Assembly (NCBI GenBank): GCA_964023205.1
Contig: OZ026835.1
Span: 19,064,968-19,128,967 of the forward strand
Source: Lutraria lutraria
Lineage: Eukaryota > Mollusca > Bivalvia > Venerida > Mactridae
Reading direction: 5' to 3'
Length of the DNA stretch: 64,000 bases
Part shown: piece after piece, positions 1-13,400 of the stretch
Layout of the letters: every line of letters begins with the position of its first letter
Position numbering within the stretch: position 1 is the stretch's first letter
The notes under the pieces: generated by a model
The model's database searches: none
What the model was told of the DNA's origin: nothing
Seen by the model: only the letters and a program-made list of their open reading frames with translations
Made by a program: the position numbers and the translations under genes

Positions 1-3000
1 AGGGAACGTTATAAATCCTTGACTTATCTAATATATTGTTCATGTTTCTGACAAACTAGTGTAAAGATTTGAGGCCTCTCTTTGGGGTATATAGTAGGAT
101 TAAATAAAGTCTTAATTCAATTTTTTTTTATTGGTCAGGGATATACTTTTGAAGACAATTTTTGGGGATCATTATCTGTTCTTACAACTCTGATGCAAAT
201 GGACATATGATAACCTGTTATATTTTATTGTTACTAAATATTGAAAAATAAATGGTCATACCCAACAGGTGATTTAATATTTACATTATTTAGAAATTAA
301 ATGATTCCGATTAAAGTTTAACAGCACCACTGCCAGGAATAATTTCTAATTGTACAAAAACATCCTGGGATTTTTTATATTGATAATACAATGTAAACTG
401 ACCATACATTGAGTCAGTTATTCTTTATAATTGGTGATAATCATTTCTCATTAAATAGGTTATTGTACAAGTTCATGTATGTAAATTGTAATGAGGTTTT
501 GTCCGATTAATATCCTACTACCGGTATATATGGTATATAAAGGTGATCATGAATTTATCTTATTATAAAGGTGATTATATAGGATGAGTTATTATACAGG
601 TGATTATTATATTATCTATGTTTTGACCTATGTTGGTGCCATTGTGTGAATCTCTTCCTTGTAGGTATAATTTGTTTTGTGTTTTTTGGTGTCTCTTTGT
701 GTAACCAGAAATGTTCACATGCAATTCTTATGTATTTCAAGCCTTGATCATACTATGGAGTGTAATTTGTATTATTTTCATATAAATGTGTCTTTTAATT
801 AGTACCTTATTTAAGCTTTGTCACATTGAAGCAATCAATTGTTACAGTATCAATCGTAAGTCCACTTCCTTGGCTCGCTTTATTTGAAGTCATCTGAGAA
901 TGAAAGCCTTTGCCTTTAGCATCATACATTAGTGGGTCGTGGTTTAAATTTTCTTCTTGATTAATCCGTTAATATTTGTTGCAAACTTGTGTTTTACTAT
1001 CTTTTTTTAGAAAAGAACAATCATAACATTTGGTTCAAGTTTTTTCTTTTTATGTTATCAGAGAGATCATTTATTTGACGGTTACAGTTTGTTCATTATG
1101 TAATATTAAAACAGCTTGTTTAAAAAAGATTATCAGATCAACCATTTTGGTGCTTTATTGTTTAAATATTTATTATATTCTGGTAAATTGGAGTTGTTAC
1201 CAGAATTAGGTAGTGATTTTTTGTGTGGAGCGAATTTTATTCTGATGTTTGACTGATTTACCTTCTATGTTTCATTAATCTTATTTATGAGTGTAAAACA
1301 TTTTCAGAGTTTTATGTACATCACAGGTGGTATACTTTCGTTCTAAAATTTGATACATTGCATTCATGAGGAGATCAGCTTAATTATTCAGAAATTAACA
1401 AAAGCGTTTCTGTTGTTACTTTTGGTCTGAATATTTAATATATTCAACTTTTAGATTAATAATTATTTAAATGATAACACCTTACTATAATTGTCACATC
1501 TTATTAAATGCATGATAATTTATTATCTCATTTTCTCTGCCTATTAGTCGGGACTGTACTCCATATCTCCTTACTCCATTTTACTTCCTTTGCCTAGATT
1601 TAAGTGCACTCTCATGGAGTTTATCTGGTGATCTTATTTGAGGAAACAGAACTAAATGTGTTGATATTGATTTTTCTGATTATTATGCAAAAAGTGCTTT
1701 GTGAACTCATTCCGTGTACAGTAACGAGAGAATCGTCTATTTATATAGTATTATTACATGTATGGAGATGCCTCACTTGAGGATACTGAAATTTTAGATA
1801 GACATATTATTTGACTAAATACCTTACGTAAAACAAGTTATGTGATATGAAATTCTCTGTGCTTTGTTAATATGCTGCTTTTTAGAATCATGAACATATT
1901 CTAGATCTTCTGTCATCCTAATTATGCTCATAACTATATAGTATGAATATATAACTGTTTCCTACAAATCAGCAATAATATAGTCTGCTTTTATGGATAC
2001 TGGTCTTTGTTGTTTATTATTTTTGGATTAATACTCAATTTGTATGCCCTGTATTGATAGATCGGGGTGTATTGTGTTTAGCCTGTCTGTTTGTTCCAAC
2101 TAACCTTGCCTATAAAATCAACATGCTTCCACTTACAATCATCAAACTTCATATACTAGTTTCTCATGACAACCTCTACAGGACTGTGCATTTTCAGATC
2201 AGTACGTCATGGTCATCCAGAGGGGCATTGTGTTTCAAAAACACGTCTTGTTTAAGGATGATTTGTGTTAAAACAGATTTGAACGAGATATATGTTCAAG
2301 TAAGGAGATACTGGTCCTGAGAGTTTAGTATTGATCATGATATGAAGTCAAGTATTTCAGATATATATGTAGGGTTATTGATGTATCCAGTGCTTATTGG
2401 TAAATAATCAGTACAAATAATAATTGTGCAGTTCTTGCAATAGTCAGCAAGCAAATGACAGCTCCTTAACCCTTTCACTGCCAATGGAAAGGGTATATGT
2501 CTGCACGTCATTCTGCATATTTGCCAATGGGATAGATATACTCATCTTCACGTACATCCGCATATTTGCCACGTGATGGGAATGGGCTAAATTAGCTCGC
2601 ATTTCCTAAAAATATTCTGGCAATACAGTGTACAATGTAGCAATATGTTTTTGGCAGTGATGGGAATAAAGGTGATAGACAAATGTTAATGTTTTAATGA
2701 TGAACTTGCAGATTGTTTCTGTTCACTAACTATTGTTTCACTTACCGGTACATGTGGTTAAAATACTGCATCACTTGTGGATTATCCAACAAGAGGTCTA
2801 TCGCTTACAGAGACATATTCTAAATGAAGTATTAATGAATAGACAGACACCTGACTTGAGTACACCTATTAACTTTTAACAATTTAACTTTGCCAACACT
2901 CGTCAGTTCAATGCCTAAGTGAGATCTATCCACCTATGAAGTTTCATGTTGCTACCTCTTATAGTTTCTGAGTTGTGACCTATATTTATGTTTTTGCACA

Positions 3001-3100
3001 CAGCAGTGATCACAATAGCTCAATTTTTTATTGGAAAACAAACAAGCTAATAATGTTTTTGATACACATATAATCAAATATGTAGAAATAAACACTTGAC
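1..3100. other. No supportable gene; flanking non-coding DNA
   Basis: I see no exon with good splice sites and no recognisable protein here on either strand. The plus strand is T-rich. AATAAA-like words occur on the plus strand at several places, so the stretch could be the 3' untranslated tail or intron of a plus-strand gene to the left, but nothing proves it. The only structured item is a small inverted-repeat element near 2470-2672, listed separately. Confidence 0.5.
2470..2672. repeat. Small inverted-repeat element (MITE-like)
   Basis: The ends carry a 9-bp perfect inverted repeat, CACTGCCAA at 2476-2484 and TTGGCAGTG at 2651-2659. Inside, the 12-bp word GCATATTTGCCA occurs twice in direct orientation (2515-2526 and 2560-2571). 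No open frame is present. This looks like a non-autonomous DNA element; I could not define a target duplication. Confidence 0.5.
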
Positions 3101-4229
3101 GATATTAATATGTTCATTTATTTCATAAGCATGCATGTTTACAGTATGAAAATGTATGAAGTAGACAAATATTTACAATATAGACAATATCTTTTAAAAA
3201 TGATTTAATATATACAAACATATCAAAATAAATGATTCAACTTGCACTTAACTTCCTAAAACTGAAGAAAACGTGTATGATGTCAGACTAAGCATGTTAA
3301 AGGGATGTATTGAAAATCAAGAGTCGACTTTTATTAGCATCCTAACAATAAGCACCCCACACATTTTATACAAATATCATGTCTGATAAAGTAAATAATG
3401 TCTGACATAAAATCATAAGAGTAAATACAACTAATTTATTCATATTTAGAATTGCTTAGAAAATTTTAATACTGAGAAATAATGATCATGTGGACAGAAA
3501 TTATGAATAAGTACTTCATTTCTGATAAAACCCCATTTGAGAATGTCATGATACACTATAGAATTATGCTAAAGTATTGTAACTATCGATATACAGGGAA
3601 AGCCATGTACCGGTATCACAGACAAGGATTTACATCACAGACAAGGAGTACATCACAGAACTGTCTATTGCACACACAAAATGTACATAAATGATTCAAA
3701 CAAATGAATCCAGGAGAACTTACATAAATACTTAGAAGAAATTCATTGCATAAAGCACCTGCAGGAAATGGGAACTACTGGAGAGATAAAGACTACAATA
3801 TAATGATAGACATGGATGAAAACATGCAAATTGGAAATATGGAAACACTTTCCATTCACTTGAAGAGAGAACTCAGGTGTTCACCAATCTCTATCTTACC
3901 AATATGTTTACTTGAATTAAAACTCAAATGATTAAAAACACTTGGCCTACTGTTTTTACACACTTTTTGTAATCATACTAAAAAAAATTAAGTGATAATT
4001 TGATTCAAGCAAGTTCGGGCAGTGAATATTTCTAATATTTTCTGAACTCGAGTAGCTAGCTGAAGATTTTCATCAGCATCTAATGTCAAAATAACTTTCC
4101 ATACAGTAAGTTCACCACATTGATAGAAATCCTCTCTAGTAGATCGATGTCACCTATTCTCTAGAAGGATCAGATGATGACATGTTCAACCTTCATCTTC
4201 AATGAATAAATCTCTATAAAAGCAGTCTA
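3100..4229 (-). other. Probable 3' untranslated region of the large minus-strand gene
   Basis: The segment follows directly after the TGA stop of the last coding exon on the minus strand. AATAAA polyadenylation words on the minus strand lie at 3440-3435 and 3122-3117, so the transcript may end near 3.4 or 3.1 kb. Short open frames on the plus strand here have no coding character. A short tandem duplication of about 19 bp lies near 3616-3655. Placement of the cleavage site is a guess. Confidence 0.35.
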
Positions 4230-4460
4230 TCACTTGTCCCTTACATCACTGAGTGGATTCCTTACCACTGCTTCATGTATCATGATAAACAGAGGAATAT
4301 AAGTCAAGAAATCTAACAAATCGATAGAATGTAAGTGTGCAAGTTTCTCTCTTACTTCCATTTCATGTTCAAAACTAACCCCACCCGCTCTCAAGTCCAC
4401 ACATAACTGATCTATAGATATACTGTTGGTTTCCTTGTCCACGTTACACTCCCATAATGT
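4230..4460 (-). CDS. Large EF-hand gene, coding exon 23 (last)
   Basis: This exon starts in phase 0 after a TTTCAG acceptor and ends at the TGA at 4230-4232, giving residues 1117-1192. It begins TLWECNVDKE, contains the conserved-looking stretch HEMEVREKLAHLHSIDLLDF, then a hydrophobic helix (LTYIPLFIMIHEAV) and a charged tail. It reads as a folded C-terminal domain rather than a membrane segment, because the hydrophobic run is short. The frame is open across the whole exon. Confidence 0.8.
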   Translation of the reverse strand, partial: TLWECNVDKETNSISIDQLCVDLRAGGVSFEHEMEVREKLAHLHSIDLLDFLTYIPLFIMIHEAVVRNPLSDVRDK

Positions 4461-7400
4461 CTGAAATTAGAGTTTTATAGTTAATGATACATGTAAGTAT
4501 GTTTAGTATTGAAGATAACAAAATAAATGTTTTTGTAAAGACAGAAAAATTGATTAATCGATGTTCATATTATATTCATGCTGCTTTCTGTTTTGAGAAA
4601 CCAGTGTAATAAAGCAGCTGGACTGTATCAAAATTATCAAAGTTTATGTTGTAAATAAAATTGCAAAAGAAGTACATAATGTATAGAGACTAAATAAGTA
4701 AAACGGAACAATCTCGGTATAACAGTGTTTCTGAAAATATATATGGATAATGAGTATGACAGAAATACTGTCTTCATTATAAACATACATACCGATTCTA
4801 CCCTGGAAGATTTTAATTATTGCTGTCTGAAATCTTTTTATTAACTATCATCAAAACAGCAGAGAACTGTATACACTTAGTTCATTTGAGATAATTAAGA
4901 TTTCTATGAAGAAAACCCTGCACAAATTGTCACACATGCTAACCACTGTATTTTAGTGACCAGATACGTACCTTACATTTGAACATTTTCATTTCTAAAG
5001 CTTTAAAATCCATCTGTCCAATTAGGTTTTTCATCCATTTACTGAAAATGTTCACAATACAAAGAATTTATGAACAAATTTAATACATCAAGATTGGCAG
5101 AATTGTATCTTAATATTTACCAAGTATGTGTATATCAGTACTTAACTCTGTCTCCTTTGACACTAGTAACAAATACTGTGAAAAATCATAGCTGGCCTCT
5201 GTTTAACTTTATAAATTATAGATTAATTATTTAAACAAATACTTACTCTAATGCTGAGATTCTTTGTGATAAAGCAGCAAGTACTGAGAATATTTTGAAA
5301 TCAGCACCATGAGTGATTTTATACCCAGTCAATTCAAGCACCTGAAAGCAAACAATAATGGTAGTCCTTTCATTACAATCAACTAATATATATCAGAGAG
5401 ATCATACATTTGTATGGCTGAATGTCAGCAGGAATATATTATCCAAAAATATGGTTTTCTAAGAATTCAGGTTTTCACTTTTGATTTACAATTTTTTTTT
5501 TTAATGGAATTTCGGGTTTTCAGATGTTTTACTGTATTAAACATTTCTAATTTAATTAGGTTAACATACTAACAGAAAATTGAAATGAGAATATGACCAC
5601 TTCTATACAGGTCAGTTATGTACTGGACATTCATACATATTTAATGTAACTTAGAAAATGATAATGTGTTGCTTCCACATTACCCAGGAAGTTTATCTAA
5701 CAATGAAGTAAGGGCTGCCTCTCTTCAAACTTGTAAAGTACTTGTAAAAAAACATTCTATTTTATTATTTGTATTGCTTAACATTAAATTCTTCATGCTA
5801 AATAATTAAATTCCTTATGTTGATAATTCACCAATACCATAGTTAGCTATGTAGAGACGTATTTAAATAAACTTTATTACTCTATAAAGATATTCTTCTT
5901 CCGCTTCTGTAAGTTTGTTGTTCACACCACGTAATGCAATCATTACATCCTCCCCTTCTAACCATCCAGTCTTATCTTCATCCACCTATAATCATAATAC
6001 AAACTTGTATCTGTCCATATCAAAATAAAGGACCACATATTAGACCACAATCAAGCACTGTAGGCAGACACTCAACTACAACTCAGAGTTCTATGTTGGG
6101 AGTGGTCCAAATTCCTATAATCACTACAATATATTATGGTGTGATGCCAATAGCACCGTGCCAACAAATCACTCATATACACCCTCACAAAGGACAGAGA
6201 TATGTAAAAAAAGTATGCTTTAATGTGATAAATGATAGTGAAAGAAATAATTGTAATGTAAAGGTATTCACTTACTGCTTCAAATGCGTGTCTGTACATA
6301 TCAATATTGCCTTTGGTGAAAATACAATACTTGGCCAGGAATCCATCTGTAAATATGAAATAGTGTTAAAGAGGTTTTGATTCAAACAAGTAGTATAACT
6401 TTAGGAACTTTGACAGTAACTTTACATTAAAGTTTGGAGGTTTTATAACAATCTCTATAGTAAGACAAAGTTTAATGTGGTAAAATTTTAGATATTCAAA
6501 GACGACAACTCCAGTATGTCAACAGAAATAATTTGAATTATTTACTTATAATCGGAAAAGATATTTTACGATAATTTGTTTTCTAAAAATAGTTTAATCA
6601 GACAACAATGACTCAAATTACAATTAGTATCAGATACATAGATATGTTTCATTTTCAAACTGGCATACAAAAAGCAAGCTAAGAGGGCAGGGTGCAATAC
6701 AGATCATTAAATCCATATCTACATTCCAGGTAACACAAATGTATATATCTTTATATCTAACTTACAATCTTCAAATCTTGGAGTACCATCATCATCAACA
6801 TCACCTAACAAGTTATGCTTGCGATTCTTTAATCTTTCAAACATTTCCATTTGTCTCTTGCGCCGTTCTTCGGCTAATTCTAATCTTCTTAATTCATCAG
6901 CGTAGGAACTATCTAGTTGGCCAGGTTTTTTCCACTTCTTTGCAGCTTTATCAGTATTTAAAAGATTTGCAAGAACCCCCTTCCTCCGTTTCTCTTTCTT
7001 CTCTTTTTTCTCTTTTTCTACGAGCTCTGGATTTAAATCTCCAGTCAAGGTTGGCAGTGGTTCAGATTCTACATGACTTGATTCTGCATCAAAATATAAC
7101 ATAAAAATTGAAATTAACATCTGAAGCTTTATTGTACGGCGGCCTTTGGCCGCCGTACTCTCTGGGATGCTTATTTTTAATTGGCAATGCAAAAATCGCA
7201 ACTTCTTGCGCGAAGCAGATTAGTGACAGTGCCCGAAATATTCCGAAATATCCGCAATGGTCACGTGATATAAACAAAACAGAAATAGAGCGAGGTCACG
7301 TGTTACTCACACCAACCAGTGTTAGCTTGATGACGCAGTCCCTTTTCATAGTCTAAGAATGGAGCGAGCTCGATTATCTGCCCATCTGTCAATAAATGCA

Positions 7401-10400
7401 GCCGAAACTCTTTATATCAAAGGAATTAGGAAAAATTGTTCGATCTAAATGAACTTCGATGTATAAATTATTAGAGAAATTCGCTGTGTTTATTATCTGT
7501 GTGTTGTAATAATCATTTAATCGTGTTATAAGATATGGAACACGGTATTTATACGTTTCGATATATTTATTTTAGCAACATGTCGCAAATAAACAAAACA
7601 TTATAAACATATTCACACAGACTAATTTTATAATCGCGTGCGTGGACACTGACTTGTTTACGCAATTGTCATTAATTAAATATCGATTTCGGAGCTCAAT
7701 ACAAAGAATGTCCGATCAGGTGAGAAATGATGACTTAATTGGTTCGACATAGATGGTCACTTTATGGTTCGATATAGATGGTCACTTTACAGTTTGGGAC
7801 CGTTATACCAGGTTTTTACGACAACGTACCCTCAGACAACGGAGTATATTATTTTTGGAGACTTTATTTAAATATGTTATACGCATTCCAGCAGATATTG
7901 CAACGTCTGATACATCGAGGTGATAGTTTCCCCTGATTTAAATTTTAGGGTGGAAACAGGGACTACATATAGAGTACCTCGTGAACTGTAGAACCATATG
8001 ACCAGATTCATGAGATTCATGAAACATCAACGGCTTGTATTTTTGATGGAGTAGATGATCACTTTAGTTTCGGGATCAGTTAAGTCAAAATAACAAATTC
8101 TTTAGATCTGAAACTTCGCACATCCTGATAAAAAATGCTACATAGGCCACATTCTAGTATTGAATTGCCGGATGCGATTTTGCGCCGTACAAACATTTAA
8201 CTTGTATTTTTTTAAAACAATTTTCTTTCATAACATTACAAATGTACTTATGAATGAATGACGGGTGAGCTTTATTCAGAGGTCATTTTGTACTAATCAG
8301 TCATTGATGGTTTTTGAAAGACTGGTCTTTACTTGGAGAGGTGGCTGCTAACACAGGTTTGACTGTATACCAAGTTATACAATATTTCTAATACTCCTAT
8401 GGTTTAACATTTTATGATAAGAACATAACTAGTTTACAGCAGTTCTAACAAAATGAAGTTTTTGTGTTTTTTATTTTGTGACAATGGGTCTAACATTGAG
8501 TAGTTCATTGCAAAAAATCGAAATTGACACATCAGGAGGACTTTCCTGAATCAATTTCTGTAAAAAGTGACAACATGCAGTATCAACAATTTGACAATGA
8601 AATGTATTCAAACCTTTGTCTTCATCAGTTTTCTCAGAAAAGTTATCAGCACCATATATCCATGAATCAACTTTAGATGCTTCTACTATAGGCTCAGGTA
8701 AGTCTGGTTTAACCTCTTCAGCTTTCTTCATACACTTTCTACCGTCTCTCTTCTCTTTCTTGATAATTTCCCTCTGCTCAACAATACTTCTTCTTCTCTC
8801 CTGGGCTGGGGACTACAATGAACATATCACTTCAGTGTGATAAAAACCCTGGCACTTTTCTACCATGTCTTAAACATGGCATCATTTAACATTTACACAG
8901 ATGCCTCAGAAAGATTGGATTACATTACTATGTCCTAAAAACATTGAATATTGGAATGTCAGATATAGGTAAGTATGTATAAAAATATTGAAAATCACAA
9001 AAGTCACTTTCATGGATAAGTATGTGTCATCTTTAAAATGTTAATTGTATTGATATAATTTCACAAATAAATATGATAATATTTTGCAACTTAAGTGATT
9101 CTTGTACAGGACATTTCTGCTAGGTGATTTACAGATATTTTCCTACATATTTTGACACCTAATAAAGTGTTGAAGAAAAAATATATGAATGAATCCCTGG
9201 TAGACACATTGACTTTAATTCTTGATTCCAATTTTCATTAAATGAAATGTCTTTGGTCTTTGATGTCTAAATATATCTCCTAGCAGATAATTTCACAACG
9301 ATTTATTCAATAATAAATTAGTACAAATACACTATCAGGCTAAAAGTCAAAGTTGGTTAATGAAATGTAAATTGAAAGAAAACAACCATTTGACATGGGA
9401 AGTAGACAATGATACGTTTACGTGTAAAAGGTTTGAAGTAAACATAGAATCCAAATATACTAAATGGACAGCATTGATTGTTACAACATTGTTTACATGT
9501 CTAAAGTAATCTTTAAATCAAATAATCTTTAAGTCGACTGTGATCATTCTAAAATACTGTAAGAAAATAAGACATTACAATGTTTGAATGCGTCATTGGT
9601 GGGGTTAAAGAACATGTAATTGTATCAACTTAACATTGTAATGATAGATCTCTTGAAAGGAATGAAATAATTATGAACAAGAAATCTGTCAACATGCTGT
9701 TTCTCTGCCTTGAGTAAAAGAAAACATTCAAGAGTATAAATTTGTTTGAATAATTGACCAGCAAATTGTCGTTAATTGATTATTACAAATGGGACATTCA
9801 ATACAAATAGGTTATATATTGGTCAATGACTCAACATTTTTTTTACTTGGTTTTAACATAGCACTAACAGACAGGGTCATTTGGAGACGTTCCAGCTTTA
9901 ATGATAGAGGAAGACCTTCAAAACAAAAACCTGGGTAGAACCATTACCAGTAACCTTCTATAAGTTAGCTGGACGGCTTCCTCACATGTGATTTTTGTCC
10001 CTTGTGGGATTCAAACTTACAGTGGTGAGAGATTAGTGATTACTAGTCAGAGACCATAACCACTTGACCACACAGGACACTCACTAATCTTAACATCTCA
10101 CTTTGAATGGAAGTATAAACAATCAATTATTATCAAATAAAATTATGACATTTTTTAGGCAAACAAAACACACAGTATGTTATGAATAGTCCAGAACAGA
10201 AATTTATTTTGACCATGGAATTGTTGTCACTAGATATCATATCAATGACATGGACTCCTGATTCAATATTGTTGTTTGATAATTAGATACAAACAAGTCA
10301 TGAAGTTTTATAAATGCAATATCTTAACATGGTATCAATCAAATTTGATAATGAAAATGCTATTGGTCACTGTACATTGTCTAAAGAAATTACTATTTTT

Positions 10401-13400
10401 TTCTATTTTTCAACAAGGGCAACAACTCTAACAAAAAAATAAAATGTGTCTTAAAATAAACTGAAGTATCCAAAGTAACTAGCCAAGAAATAGTGATAAT
10501 TGGGCAATACTTTTTTTGTAATATTAACATTTTTGTCTAGCATTGAGCAGATACGTACAGTAGTAAGGATGTAACAATTTAAACCCAATTTAAAATTGAA
10601 ATTTAATTGTAATGACAGTGAATTTGGAACTGTGTCATCTGTGATGGCATTGTAATTATTTCTATGTTAAGAAAAACATTATATCCAACCATTTGAGGGA
10701 AACCAATGTACCATAATCAGCTGCTTGTCATTTTGAGTTCTTTCATTTATCTGTATAATGTAATTTTGTCTAGTATGAATAAACTTTGTATCATCTCACA
10801 TCATGTTTACTATAATTACACACCTGACTTGACAATGTTTACTGCACACCTGAACTTAGATATTTTAATCATATTTTACCATATTTAAGAAAGTTCAACT
10901 TGGTTCTTTTGGTCCTAAATCATGTGATGTGTCTAATTCATCCATTGAAATACAGAGATGAATTATTCCATGAATATACCGTTCAACCTCTCCAAAATTA
11001 TTCTGTTGTTGTTGAGAGGTTGTTTTTCTAGAGAGGTTAATAGTTAAAATATGCAATTGGAAAAACATGCTGTTGTTGAAGGGAGGTTGTTGCCCATGAG
11101 AGGGTTGCTCTGGAGAGGTACATCATTATATAACATTACCTTTGGTTTGACAATTTCTTCCACTGGCTCCACTTCTGTAGGACTGGTAATTGGTAATTTC
11201 TCTGTAAAATAGAATCTGAAGTTATCACAAGATTGTAAGTACGACTATTAATTGACTCATTGCAAAAAGTCTACATTTAATTGTTTTTTGACAGAGATGA
11301 AGCAAAGATAAAAATAAAACTACAATTTAACTTACATATCATAAAACTATATTGGTACAAACATAATCAGAGCCTCTGCTCATAGCTTAGATGGACTAGC
11401 AAAAACTTACCATGCAGAGATCTGCTTATAAAAATCAAACAGTTGACAGGTAAAATAACAAAAGTAAATTTCATTAAATTTCATCCTGATGTAGCTAAAG
11501 AATGTGTTTAAAATGAATTTGAAAGAAGAAGTTAGAACACATTATACTAAATTAATTACAAAAAAGACCATATAAAACCATAATGGCATCTTTCTGACAG
11601 TAAAGTTCTATAACAGATTTGTTTATAATCATAAAATGAGTGCAGTTACATAAAGTACAAATAAAAAAAAGTGTAACAAAGTGCAACTTTTATATCTGTT
11701 CATCAATTGATTTAAATAGCAGTATATGGAAACATGAAATAAATCTACCTGAAAGTATTATTTTAAATGAGATAATTATTTAAATCAGACAGTATAACAG
11801 GAAATTACACCTCGCAGTAACTCATCCTATTTCAATGCACTAACTGCAAACAAGGTAACAAATGAAGTTTAAACACATAACCATAAAGTACATTAAATCT
11901 ATCTGCACGGAATATCAAGGTTGATGACAAACTAGAATTCAGTACAAATGCATAATTTATATAATCAATCTTATAAACCTGTGTGTTTCTGAAAGTATAT
12001 TATTCTAAATACAACAAATTGTTCAGCAAATCACTTGAATTATTATGTTGTTTTTAATATAATACTGTTTACATTCCAATCCAAAATGGTCTAATTTTCT
12101 TTGACCTTATAATGCTGACATTATATACAATGGATATTATAATGTACTTCAAAAATGAATAAGAAGCTAAGGTCCTATATTGAACAAAAAGATTTCATAA
12201 AAAGTAATAAAGCCCTACCTGACAATACAGTGAATATATCTGTCATTAATGATTTTTCAACAACTAACACCTGTATCAAAATAACACTATCAACCAGGGG
12301 ACCAAAATGAGATTATCAGAAATTGAACAGCACTTAAATCTACAAGAGACAGAGCTAATCATTACTTTGATCTTTTTAACAAATGTTTGCTTTTACCTAA
12401 ATTATTGTATTCAGAATATCAGATTTCATAAAATTAACAGAGAACTGAATAGTAATCCAATTATTGTACCAGAGTTAGATAACACATCTTACTTTTCAAT
12501 GACAAAAGAATTTGATAAGAGACCTTATTCAGTGAAAATGATTATTGTATGGTTCAAGAAAAGTGATAGCAAATAACTCTATACAATCATTGTGAAGACA
12601 GAAAGCACACATTAAAAGATTCTATAAAAATATTACAGAGCATTTTCAGATTAAGTTTCAGAATAAATTATTTTAAGCATAGAGGTAAAATTTGTAACTC
12701 TGAATGTTGAGGTAAATTAACTTGTATTTAAAGTGCTAACAACATAATACTGGTAATCATTGTAACAATTACTGCTGAATTAATTAATTGATAGAGCTGT
12801 ATGAGATAGCTAGAGTATCACCATCTAATATCCTTCTCCTGTCTGACCATTTGCATCATCTTTACATAAACCCATCCATCAAAGGGCCATAAATCCATTA
12901 TTAATATCTGGAACAAGTTCAGCATAAAATTCCTACCTCCATGCACATCTACTTAACATGTTCAATTACTCCATAAAATTTGAATGAAATCCATGTGAAA
13001 GTGTAAAATAATTAACCCCTTCAAAATTATGACCCCTAACAGATTGAGTTATTCCAGCATAAATCCCAACTTCATTGTGTGTTTGTGGGGATTCAGTGGG
13101 CTTTACTTTTGAAGGAAACCGCCCATTGATGCATTTCTCGAAAAAAAAACCACATAACTTTTGACTTGGTTGTATCTAAGTTCAATGTTGTAACAGTCAC
13201 AAACTATCATGTGATAATATTTCAATGACAACCTAACAATGACAAACTAACTAAAATACTGACAAGAAACTGGGGACAATGTGGAGCTGAACACATGCGG
13301 GCTTGACAAAAACAAAACATCAAGTTAACATCTTTCCACTCCAGTAAGTCAAACTAAAAATATTGTTTCCTACAATATTTCTATGATTTCAAATAATAAT

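Noticed and set aside
5934..6380. 148-codon plus-strand frame
   Set aside because: It overlaps exons 19 and 20 in antisense and runs across their intron; no independent coding evidence.
12307..12576. 89-codon plus-strand open frame in intron 15
   Set aside because: AT-driven composition, no splice sites or domain, and it lies opposite a gene intron; consistent with chance.
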